64,000 bases of DNA from the NCBI GenBank assembly GCA_001603805.1, contig LUZY01000013.1, positions 1 to 64,000 of the forward strand. Reading direction: 5' to 3'. This document shows, one piece after another, positions 55,229 through 63,890 of this stretch. The notes under the pieces were generated by a model. The model searched no databases. It was not told the DNA's origin and saw only the letters and a program-made list of their open reading frames with translations. Positions within the stretch are counted from its first letter, which is position 1. Each line of letters opens with the position of its first letter. This stretch comes from Deferribacterales bacterium Deferri_01. Its GTDB lineage: Bacteria; Chrysiogenota; Deferribacteres; Deferribacterales; Geovibrionaceae. The position numbers and the translations under genes were made by a program.

Positions 55229-56138
55229 ACCTGATTACTTAATTCTTATACCTCGGCTCAGGGTGCAAAACGCCAACTGCATTTCCGGTCCGTTGTCATG
55301 GGGTTTTCCTGCTGTTTCTTCCTTTACCGGATTCGTGCATGCCCTAAGCCGAAATATGAATGGGAAAGCCGGGTTAGACGGTGCCGGAATAATCAGCCAC
55401 AGGTTTGAACCACAGGTTAATAACTCCAGCTATACTAATACTTTTCGCCTTTACCGTGCCCCTGTTTATGATAGGGATGTCACTAAACCTTCGGGGATCA
55501 TAGAAGAAGGCAGGGCGCATATGACAGTTAGCCTCGTTGTGTGCGTCTACGGCAGAATTGAAGATACCGAAGCATTTTGCACTGAAGTTCTGGACTGCAT
55601 TGGAGCTATGAGGCTGGCTGGAGGCAGTATATTTGTTGATGCAGAGAGAAATAAGCCCCAAATGTTTCATTATACCGGAGTAGCAGAAGAGGACGAAAAA
55701 ATATTTCGTAAATTAAGAAGAAAGCTTCTGCCCGGATTTGCATTAATTGACAGAAGCAGTTATCTGGCTGCGCATCTCGAAAAAATGCGTGAGGAAATGC
55801 CGGAATCAAATGCACTGGATGCCCTGCTTGATTGCTCTGCCTTAAAGCACAAAGCAAAAACTAATGACAATGGTAAAACAGAATGGAATACCTTCAGAGA
55901 GGGAACAGGCTGGTTAGTGCCAATTCCGGTTGGTTTCAGCGCAATCTCCCCTCTTTATGAGGCAGGAAAAGTCAAAAATGTACGAGATATGGAAGTTCCT
56001 TTCAGATTTGTAGAATCTGCCTATTCTTTGGGCGAATGGATCAATCCTCTCAAGTTAGATGACGTTTCAGATTTTATATGGTTTCACAAAGCAGAGCCTG
56101 AAAAAGGATACTACCTCTGCGGTCACAAAAAAATATAA
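55218..56138 (+). CDS. csy2: Csy2 (Cas5f) subunit of the Csy complex
   Basis: A 306-residue RAMP-fold subunit (MSSKPDYLILIPRLRVQNANC; ISGPLSWGFPAVSSFTGFVH). ATG 55218 has AAGGGGG seven bases upstream, better than the TTG one codon earlier. It pairs with Csy1 at the crRNA 5' end. Confidence 0.93.
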   Translation: MSSKPDYLILIPRLRVQNANCISGPLSWGFPAVSSFTGFVHALSRNMNGKAGLDGAGIISHRFEPQVNNSSYTNTFRLYRAPVYDRDVTKPSGIIEEGRAHMTVSLVVCVYGRIEDTEAFCTEVLDCIGAMRLAGGSIFVDAERNKPQMFHYTGVAEEDEKIFRKLRRKLLPGFALIDRSSYLAAHLEKMREEMPESNALDALLDCSALKHKAKTNDNGKTEWNTFREGTGWLVPIPVGFSAISPLYEAGKVKNVRDMEVPFRFVESAYSLGEWINPLKLDDVSDFIWFHKAEPEKGYYLCGHKKI

Positions 56139-56154
56139 TTACAGGAGATATAAA

Positions 56155-57186
56155 ATGGCTAAAGAAAAAAAACTCGAAACTGCTTCAGTTCTGGCATTTG
56201 AACGTAAACTTGATGTTTCTGACGCTTTGTTTTATGCAGGAAAATGGGATGATATAAAAAATGGTGAAACATGGAAGGGGCTGACTGTTCAGACTAAGTC
56301 GGTCAGAGGGACAATTTCTAACCGTTTAGGAAGCAAAACTGGCGACAATGCTGATAAAGTCAACGCTATGGTAGACAGCCCCAATCTCCAGACTGTTGAT
56401 GTTGTGACACTGCCTGCTGATGCTGATACGCTTAAAGTTCGTTTTACTATGCGTGTGTTAGGAGGAGCGGGCACGCCTTCAGCATGCAACAAACCAGACT
56501 ATAAGCAAAAACTCACTGAAACTGTAGATGGCTATGTTAAAGAATTCGGTTTCAAAACACTTGCAGATAGGTATGCTGTCAATCTTGCTAATGGGCGTTT
56601 TTTGTGGAGAAACAGAGTGGGTGCAGAGCAGGTCACAGTGTTTGTGAATCATATGGTTAATGGTAAATCAGCAACAGAGTGGAAGTTCAGCTCACTTGAT
56701 TACCGTTTGGATGATTTTGCTGGGGATGCAGAAACTGCAAAGCTTGGTTCACTTATAGCAGACGGGCTAAGCGGAAAAAGCTATGTTTTGCTTGATGTTT
56801 CGGCATATGTACGAATAGGGGACGGACAGGAAGTTTTCCCTTCACAGGAGCTTATTCTTGATAAGTCCAATGCAAAAGGGAAAAAGAGCAGAACTCTTTA
56901 CAGTGTTGACGGAACAGCAGGTATGCATTCACAGAAAATAGGCAACGCAGTGAGGACAATAGATACATGGTATGATGATTTTCCTGAATTCCCTATAGCA
57001 GTTGAACCATATGGTTCTGTCACCTCTCAGGGATGCGCCTACCGCCAGCCAGCTGATAAAATCGACTTTTACAATCTTCTGGATGGATGGATTCTGAAAG
57101 ACAAGAAACCTTCTGTTGAGAATCAGCATTTTGTTATGGCTGTACTTATCAGAGGCGGCGTATTCGGCGATGCCGAGAAGGAGTAG
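56155..57186 (+). CDS. csy3: Csy3 (Cas7f) backbone subunit
   Basis: A 343-residue Cas7-type subunit, present in six copies along the crRNA in known Csy complexes. Start ATG 56155 is fixed by the AGGAGATA site; a longer in-frame ATG lies within csy2. Recognisable family pieces are LAFERKLDVSDALFYAGKW, FLWRNRVGAEQVTVFVN and FPEFPIAVEPYGSVTSQGCA. Confidence 0.94.
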   Translation: MAKEKKLETASVLAFERKLDVSDALFYAGKWDDIKNGETWKGLTVQTKSVRGTISNRLGSKTGDNADKVNAMVDSPNLQTVDVVTLPADADTLKVRFTMRVLGGAGTPSACNKPDYKQKLTETVDGYVKEFGFKTLADRYAVNLANGRFLWRNRVGAEQVTVFVNHMVNGKSATEWKFSSLDYRLDDFAGDAETAKLGSLIADGLSGKSYVLLDVSAYVRIGDGQEVFPSQELILDKSNAKGKKSRTLYSVDGTAGMHSQKIGNAVRTIDTWYDDFPEFPIAVEPYGSVTSQGCAYRQPADKIDFYNLLDGWILKDKKPSVENQHFVMAVLIRGGVFGDAEKE

Positions 57187-57189
57187 CTT

Positions 57190-57753
57190 ATGCTTTTTTA
57201 TGCAGAATTACGTGTTAGAGAAAACCCTGAGATTTCTCCACAGGTTATTCTCAATATGCTCTTTGAAAAACTGCATCTGATCCTTGCCGAACAGGGAAGG
57301 AGCGATGTTGGCATAAGCTTTCCTGATGTGAAAAATGGACAGAAAAACTTAGGAAAGATTATAAGACTGCATGGTGAAAAAAATACTCTTGATGATGTTT
57401 TATCTCATCCTCTTGCAGAAAGAATGGGGGACTATGCTGAAGTTGGGCGTACGAGAAAAACTCCTGACAATACAGATTATTGTGTTGTAAGCAGGGTGCA
57501 GGCGAAAAGTAGTCCGGAGAGGCTTCGCAGGCGCAGTATGAAACGGCATGGAATAAGTATGGAACAGGCTGTTGAAAAAATCCCTGACTCGGCTGCGGAA
57601 ATGCTTGAGCTGCCTTTTATTACGCTTAGTAGTCGTAGTACAGGACAGAAGTTCAGGCTTTATATTCGTCATAAAAAAGCTGATGCCGAATCAGAAAACA
57701 AGGTATTCAGCTCTTATGGGCTAAGTCCGGTTTCAACTGTTCCCTGGTTTTGA
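57190..57753 (+). CDS. csy4: Csy4 (Cas6f) crRNA endonuclease
   Basis: A 187-residue endonuclease that cuts after the repeat hairpin and stays bound to it. His29 occupies the position of the catalytic His29 of P. aeruginosa Csy4, the Arg-rich helix SSPERLRRRSMKRHG contacts the stem, LSSRSTGQKFRLYIRH carries the second catalytic Ser, and the end is the usual VPWF. It starts 3 bp after csy3. Confidence 0.95.
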   Translation: MLFYAELRVRENPEISPQVILNMLFEKLHLILAEQGRSDVGISFPDVKNGQKNLGKIIRLHGEKNTLDDVLSHPLAERMGDYAEVGRTRKTPDNTDYCVVSRVQAKSSPERLRRRSMKRHGISMEQAVEKIPDSAAEMLELPFITLSSRSTGQKFRLYIRHKKADAESENKVFSSYGLSPVSTVPWF

Positions 57754-57775
57754 CCCTTTTTAGAGCCTAAATTGA

Positions 57776-57826
57776 AACCCTTTTATTATCAGTTGTCTAC
57801 GAACACCTGTGATAAAAGGGTTTTTT
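57776..57826 (+). terminator. Terminator of the cas operon
   Basis: Imperfect long stem: AACCCTTTTAT region (57776-57788) pairs with ATAAAAGGGTT (57812-57822), followed by a T run. It separates csy4 from the leader of array 2. Confidence 0.75.
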
Positions 57827-57881
57827 ATCACAGAAATATGTTTATTGTTATTTCACAGTATTTTTTGATATTATTGTATCA
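57827..57881 (+). promoter_or_regulatory. Short leader of CRISPR array 2
   Basis: About 55 bp of AT-rich DNA between the cas terminator and the first repeat. No match to the IHF consensus is seen on either strand, in contrast to array 1. Confidence 0.55.
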
Positions 57882-60800
57882 GTTCACTGCCGCACAGGCA
57901 GCTTAGAAAGACTAAATAATTCCGGTATCTTATTTCAAAAAGTTCACTGCCGCACAGGCAGCTTAGAAACACAGTTGCCAATCTTGCTGAATCCAGCGTA
58001 AGTTCACTGCCGCACAGGCAGCTTAGAAATGCTATGGCCACATAGTCAGCATGAAGTATTTGTTCACTGCCGCACAGGCAGCTTAGAAATTGACTAAAAC
58101 CGAGACGCCTTGAGATATGTTGTTCACTGCCGCACAGGCAGCTTAGAAAGCACTGTGTCTTTTGTTTTCGTGTCTATCTGTGTTCACTGCCGCACAGGCA
58201 GCTTAGAAAGTCTCTCCTGCGCTTTCCTTCTTCCTGCGTTCGTTCACTGCCGCACAGGCAGCTTAGAAAGTAAACACGCTTACGGCGCAGACGTGAAAAA
58301 TGTTCACTGCCGCACAGGCAGCTTAGAAATTATCCTTCTGTTTTCTGTTCACTGCCAAACCGTTCACTGCCGCACAGGCAGCTTAGAAAATTCTCTGGGT
58401 ATTTTGCTCATAGAAGGCATAGTTCACTGCCGCACAGGCAGCTTAGAAAGAAAAAAAACCATGCACTGTCATATCTGTTATGTTCACTGCCGCACAGGCA
58501 GCTTAGAAAGATAAGAGAAAGAACTTTTCTTATTGCGAAAAGTTCACTGCCGCACAGGCAGCTTAGAAACATTACAGGTCCGGTTCCTCCTATTGATGTA
58601 CGTTCACTGCCGCACAGGCAGCTTAGAAATAATAGGTAAATTAATGTTAATTATCAATGATGTTCACTGCCGCACAGGCAGCTTAGAAAGAGACGCATAA
58701 CAGCCAGGCAAACTGACTCTAGTTCACTGCCGCACAGGCAGCTTAGAAAACGAAGGAGTTTTTAAACGACCATAACTTAAAGTTCACTGCCGCACAGGCA
58801 GCTTAGAAAAATAAACTATATTTTTGAAATCATTGCTTCTGAGTTCACTGCCGCACAGGCAGCTTAGAAATGCAAAGGGAATGATAGACGAACTCAAACA
58901 GAGTTCACTGCCGCACAGGCAGCTTAGAAAATCAACCACACAAGAGGCACTTTACCGCAATCGTTCACTGCCGCACAGGCAGCTTAGAAAGTTGGTTGAC
59001 AAAACTCCGGGGACATTTTCCCGTTCACTGCCGCACAGGCAGCTTAGAAAAGCACTCTGTATGCGACGCCATACCCGCATTCGTTCACTGCCGCACAGGC
59101 AGCTTAGAAAATCAGTGTCAATGAAGCCGCTGAACATTGTTCGTTCACTGCCGCACAGGCAGCTTAGAAATGCATCTGTTTACTTATATGCGAATGAGAC
59201 TTGTTCACTGCCGCACAGGCAGCTTAGAAACGATTAAGATTTAAAAAAAAAATAGCCCGCAAGTTCACTGCCGCACAGGCAGCTTAGAAATTATAGCTCA
59301 AATTTTTATTTAACAATATCAGGTTCACTGCCGCACAGGCAGCTTAGAAATCTCTGGCTTCGTCAAATCCTTTACAAACAATGTTCACTGCCGCACAGGC
59401 AGCTTAGAAATTGACATCGGGCAATGGAGCCCCGCTTTTTAAGTTCACTGCCGCACAGGCAGCTTAGAAAATACAGGATGGCATCTACATCAATATCATC
59501 AAGTTCACTGCCGCACAGGCAGCTTAGAAACTTGAGAGCCTTCTCAGTGGGTAAAACAATTCCGTTCACTGCCGCACAGGCAGCTTAGAAAAGCGGGAAA
59601 AAAAACAATAGGAGAGGTAAAAGTTCACTGCCGCACAGGCAGCTTAGAAATTCAGTTTCTTTTTGAGCCGTTTTATCCGGCTGTTCACTGCCGCACAGGC
59701 AGCTTAGAAAAAGGATGCGAAGCCCTGTAAATCCGTGGTCACGTTCACTGCCGCACAGGCAGCTTAGAAACGGCGTGCTGGTTTTGTCACATTCCATGAT
59801 TTTGTTCACTGCCGCACAGGCAGCTTAGAAAGCAACGGCGTAAAACTTGACGGCATGGATAAAGTTCACTGCCGCACAGGCAGCTTAGAAAATTATTTGC
59901 CCCTGAGAGCGAAGGACTACCTAGTTCACTGCCGCACAGGCAGCTTAGAAATCTGAAAATTCCGAGGTTGGAGGGAGGAATTCGTTCACTGCCGCACAGG
60001 CAGCTTAGAAACTCAGAAACATCTTGTATAGAAAGACCCTCTGGTTCACTGCCGCACAGGCAGCTTAGAAAATTCTTAAAAGTAAAATAAACAAAATAAT
60101 TGAGTTCACTGCCGCACAGGCAGCTTAGAAAGATAAGAGAAAGAACTTTTCTGATTGCAAAAAGTTCACTGCCGCACAGGCAGCTTAGAAAGCATATGAC
60201 CCTTACAAAGATATTCCTATTACGTTCACTGCCGCACAGGCAGCTTAGAAATGATAACATTAAAACACAAATCAAAACACCGAGTTCACTGCCGCACAGG
60301 CAGCTTAGAAATATAGCTTACTGCATAAGATAAATTACTGAAAGTTCACTGCCGCACAGGCAGCTTAGAAATTCAAAGCTCTGGTTTATCCGCACAGACT
60401 CTTTGTTCACTGCCGCACAGGCAGCTTAGAAACCACAAGCATCACAGATGAAGAATATGAATATGTTCACTGCCGCACAGGCAGCTTAGAAAAGAAGCCT
60501 TTCAAATTCGGTGTTTTTTCTCATGTTCACTGCCGCACAGGCAGCTTAGAAAAACAGAGAAGGCGAAAAATATCAACGAGAAACGTTCACTGCCGCACAG
60601 GCAGCTTAGAAAAACGCCTGCCGTTGTTTCGCCGGAAGCGTATGGTTCACTGCCGCACAGGCAGCTTAGAAATGAAAATTTTTGGGATGCGGAGCTTTAT
60701 GAAGTGTTCACTGCCGCACAGGCAGCTTAGAAACTTTGTCCCCCGCAGGGGAGAGGGAAACAGTTGTTCACTGCCGCACAGGCAGCTTAGAAAAGCAGCA

Positions 60801-60913
60801 TCAGGTTGCAATGGAACTGTACGACGTTCACTGCCGAATAGGCAGCTTAGAAAAGCAGCATCAGGTTGCAATGGAACTGTACGACGTTCACTGCCGAATA
60901 GGCAGCTTTGGTT
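57882..60913 (+). CRISPR. CRISPR array 2, type I-F, 51 repeats and 50 spacers
   Basis: 28-bp repeats with loop GCACA instead of the GCATA of array 1 (49 copies), spaced almost exactly 60 bp apart. The last two repeats (60826, 60886) have loop GAATA, enclose an identical spacer twice, and the final copy decays after CTT, marking the trailer end on the right. Same orientation as array 1. Confidence 0.98.
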
Positions 60914-61043
60914 ATTAATCTGTCACTATCCATCTGAAAATAAGGCATCGATTCAATTTATTTCACTTCTATATGAATAATAAGTCAGCATTTTTTTTAA
61001 TCAATATGAGTGAATATTTTTTCCCTTAAAATGGATTTTAGGA

Positions 61044-61085
61044 TTGACTAAAAATCAAAATCGTTATATTTGCTAAAATATAACG
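61044..61085 (+). promoter_or_regulatory. Promoter with ModE-box-like operator
   Basis: TTGACT (61044-61049), 17 bp, TATTTG (61067-61072) form a plausible promoter. Over the -10 lies a perfect inverted repeat CGTTATATT-TGCTAA-AATATAACG (61062-61085), very close to the ModE consensus as I recall it (CGNTATATA, six bases, TATATAACG). A ModE-like gene lies 2.8 kb downstream. Confidence 0.7.
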
Positions 61086-61107
61086 GTAGAGATGGAGGTT
61101 TATTGGA

Positions 61108-61995
61108 ATGGATGCAAAATTTTCCAGAAGAGACATTTTAACAAAGGCCGCTGTGTTTGGTGCTGGTGCGGCTATAGGCGGAATAGGCGGTTTCGGCGGA
61201 GGTGCAGCTTATGCAGAGGAAAAAACAGCAGCGGAAGCTGACTATCCTGTTCAGTATGGTCACGGCGGAACACAGGATGATCAGCTTACATCTAACCTTG
61301 AGTGGACATCGGGAGAAGCAAATAAATGGCCTTGGCCTTATACAAAACTTGACCCCGAAATAGTTGCTGAAAAAGCCTATGAAGGCTGGTATGAGCTTGG
61401 TTGCGGCGGAACTGTGATAGCTTCTATTCTCAGTGAGCTTGCAGAAAAAATAGGAGAGCCTTACAAATCTTTCCCGACTGAATCATTTGTAATATTCGAA
61501 GGGGGAGTAGCAGGCTGGGGAACTCTCTGCGGTTCACTCAATGGTGCAGCGGTGGCTATTAGCCTCATTGTTGGCCCTCCTACCATAGATGAAACAACTG
61601 TACTCATAACAACAAACATAATGGATTGGTACTGTCATTCAAACATGCCGATTTATACCCCTAAAAATCCAAGGGCAAACAAAACAAGTATAGTGCATAC
61701 AGTGAGCGAATCGCCGCTTTGTCATGCTTCCGTAGGAAAGTGGGTGAAAGCATCCGGTTTTCCCTCTTCCAGTGCGGAAAGAAAAGACAGATGTGCAAGG
61801 CTTTCTGCAACAGTAGCATACAAAGTGGTCGAGACTTTGAACCAGTGGATAGACGGTGAGTACAATGAGGGTGTTTCATGGTTTGCCCCTCAGATGGTTT
61901 TTATGCCTGCCCAGCAGAACTGTGCGAAGTGCCACGGTGAAAAAGTTCCCAGACCTCCTCTTCCTGAAGGAAAAGAATGGCCTAAAGGGTATTAG
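61108..61995 (+). CDS. Split-Soret-cytochrome-like protein (C_GCAxxG_C_C family), Tat-exported
   Basis: A 295-residue exported redox protein. N-terminal Tat signal SRRDILTKAAVFGAG (6-20). LGCGGTVIASILSELAEKIG and GGVAGWGTLCGSLNGAAVAI are the two halves of the C-GCA-x-x-G-C-C motif, WYCHSNMP and LCHASVGKW add further Cys/His pairs, and a single haem site NCAKCHGEK lies near the C-terminus (~277-281). Split-Soret cytochromes bind c-haem plus other centres; function is mostly unknown. First gene of an operon with a ferredoxin and an NrfD protein, so it probably exchanges electrons with the quinone pool. Confidence 0.8.
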   Translation: MDAKFSRRDILTKAAVFGAGAAIGGIGGFGGGAAYAEEKTAAEADYPVQYGHGGTQDDQLTSNLEWTSGEANKWPWPYTKLDPEIVAEKAYEGWYELGCGGTVIASILSELAEKIGEPYKSFPTESFVIFEGGVAGWGTLCGSLNGAAVAISLIVGPPTIDETTVLITTNIMDWYCHSNMPIYTPKNPRANKTSIVHTVSESPLCHASVGKWVKASGFPSSSAERKDRCARLSATVAYKVVETLNQWIDGEYNEGVSWFAPQMVFMPAQQNCAKCHGEKVPRPPLPEGKEWPKGY

Positions 61996-61997
61996 TT

Positions 61998-62684
61998 ATG
62001 GAAAGAAGACTTTTTATAAAAGGTTTGGGAGCAATAACACTGATTACCGCGCTCCCTTTTACCGATGCATTAGCATTGGACGGATATCACCATGTTGACC
62101 CGGTGAGGGACGGCAGACCAAAGAAAAAGCATAACTATGCTATGGTCATTGTCCAGAACAGATGCATAGGGTGCAAAGCTTGTGAGCTTTCCTGTAAGAA
62201 AACATGGAATCTCTCAGAAAAACCTGAAAATTACCGCACAAAGGTTATGTATATCGGTAAAGCTCAGAGTTTTAATTACAGACGATCTTGGATGCCTGTT
62301 CTTTGTAATCAGTGCGACAATCCGCCATGTGTATCTGTATGCCCCACCAGTGCAAGCTATAAAAGGGAAGAAGACGGAATCATTCTTGTTGACCCGAAAA
62401 AGTGCATAGGCTGTAAAACCTGCATGGCTGGCTGTCCTTATGATGCTAGATACTATGACGAGCGAATACATTCAGTGGATAAATGCACCTTCTGCCAGCC
62501 GAGGTTGGAAAAGGGGCTTGAACCCGCCTGTGTTGAAAATTGCCTTATGGGAGCAAGGGTGTTTGGTGATCTTAATGATCCTGAATCCGATGTATCCAAA
62601 CTTTTGAGAAAGGCTATGTCATACCATGTGTTGAAACCGGAAGAAGGTACTAAATGCAATGTTTTCTACACAACAAGGACTTAA
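61998..62684 (+). CDS. Tat-exported four-cluster ferredoxin (NrfC/DmsB-like)
   Basis: A 228-residue ferredoxin with its own Tat-like signal (MERRLFIKGLGAITLI), which DmsB-type subunits usually lack. Cys sets CIGCKACELSC, CNQCDNPPCVSVCPTS, CIGCKTCMAGCPYD and CTFCQPRLEKGLEPACVENC give four clusters. The separate signal suggests export on its own, as in NrfC or HmcB-like systems. It begins 2 bp after the split-Soret gene and ends 15 bp before nrfD. Confidence 0.9.
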   Translation: MERRLFIKGLGAITLITALPFTDALALDGYHHVDPVRDGRPKKKHNYAMVIVQNRCIGCKACELSCKKTWNLSEKPENYRTKVMYIGKAQSFNYRRSWMPVLCNQCDNPPCVSVCPTSASYKREEDGIILVDPKKCIGCKTCMAGCPYDARYYDERIHSVDKCTFCQPRLEKGLEPACVENCLMGARVFGDLNDPESDVSKLLRKAMSYHVLKPEEGTKCNVFYTTRT

Positions 62685-62699
62685 GCGGGAGATAAGGAT

Positions 62700-63845
62700 A
62701 TGTCAGAATTTATTATGAATAATAAAAATATACCCACTATACCGTTTATACTGCTTGGATTTATTCTCTGTGCTGTGGGTGGGGCGGCGGTTGTGATGAC
62801 GCTTGTGAATGGTCATGAAGCTATGTACGGCGTCACAAGAGATGTTCCATGGGGGCTTTTGATCTCTACATATGCTTACTTTGTAATAATCTCAACTGGT
62901 ATAGCATTCATAGGCGGTTTAGCCCATGCTTTCGGGTTTGAAAAGTATGCTTTGATCAGCAAAAGGATAGTTGTTCTTGCCGTTGTTATACTTCTTGCCG
63001 GTTTCACACAGATTCTTATGGAAGTTGGCAGTCCGCTAAAAATGATCTATATGATGATTTCACCCAATTTTAAAGCACCAATATTCTGGATGGGGCTTTT
63101 TTACGGTATTGAGCTGGTTATTCTTGCTTTTGAGCTTTTTCTTGTATTCAGAAAAAAGAGTTCACATTGGATTGCCGCTCTTACTGGTTTTCTTGCTCTT
63201 TTTGTGGGTGTTCTGGCAACCAGCAACCTTGGCTATGTATTCGGTTCTCTCAGTGCAAAAGCTTGGTATCACGGCATATATTTCTCAGTATTTCTCGTTG
63301 TTTCCGGTGTGACCGCAGGAGCAGGTGTATTGGTGCTTGTTCACTATATCGTCTATAAGGGCAGGGTGCCTGCCGGAATAAGTGATTCACTTACTTCTCT
63401 TGGAAAGCTTATGGGCGGGGGAATAGGCGTTATGTCGTTTCTTTATCTCTGGAAGATGATTTCATCAATTTCAACAAGCCCCGGAGATGCACAGGTTGCG
63501 GCTCAGGCTCTTATCAGCGGTGCTATGAGTATTAATTTTTGGGCAGGTGAAATACTTCTTGCGGTTGTTATTCCGCTTCTCTTGATAATGACGGCTAAGG
63601 GAAGGGTGGGAAACATTGCCCTTGCAGGGTTTGTGTTCCTTATTGGGCTGTTTTTTACAAGATATGATTTTGTAATAGCAGGTCAGCTTCCTCTTGTTAA
63701 AGAAGGCTTTATCGGTTCCGTTCAGCTGGCGTCATACAAACCGTCAATGGCGGAGTGGCTCATATACCTCTTCGGCTTTGGTGTTTTCTTTCTTTTGTAC
63801 TTTTCGGCAGAAAAATTTTTGAATCTGGAGACAGAACACCACTGA
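62700..63845 (+). CDS. NrfD/PsrC-like quinone-interacting membrane subunit
   Basis: A 381-residue membrane protein with about ten hydrophobic segments, NrfD/PsrC/HybB family. VTRDVPWGLLISTYAYFVIISTG is the family's first conserved segment with charged residues near the quinone site. It would link the exported ferredoxin and split-Soret-like protein to the quinone pool. Start by AGATAAGGAT. No molybdopterin subunit follows. Confidence 0.9.
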   Translation: MSEFIMNNKNIPTIPFILLGFILCAVGGAAVVMTLVNGHEAMYGVTRDVPWGLLISTYAYFVIISTGIAFIGGLAHAFGFEKYALISKRIVVLAVVILLAGFTQILMEVGSPLKMIYMMISPNFKAPIFWMGLFYGIELVILAFELFLVFRKKSSHWIAALTGFLALFVGVLATSNLGYVFGSLSAKAWYHGIYFSVFLVVSGVTAGAGVLVLVHYIVYKGRVPAGISDSLTSLGKLMGGGIGVMSFLYLWKMISSISTSPGDAQVAAQALISGAMSINFWAGEILLAVVIPLLLIMTAKGRVGNIALAGFVFLIGLFFTRYDFVIAGQLPLVKEGFIGSVQLASYKPSMAEWLIYLFGFGVFFLLYFSAEKFLNLETEHH

Positions 63846-63858
63846 TAAGCTCAAATGT

Positions 63859-63890
63859 TTCTGCGGCACGACCCGCCGCAGAAGCTTTTT
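63859..63890 (+). terminator. Terminator after the nrfD-like gene
   Basis: 9-bp GC-rich inverted repeat (63859-63867, 63875-63883) and TTTTT at 63886-63890. Confidence 0.85.

Noticed and set aside
57754-57881. An additional small gene between csy4 and array 2
   Set aside because: The stretch holds a terminator and AT-rich leader; no frame with ribosome site.
58110-60980. Open frames with 'VHCRTGSLE' or 'FLSCLCGSE' units in array 2
   Set aside because: Same cause: repeat translations, not proteins.
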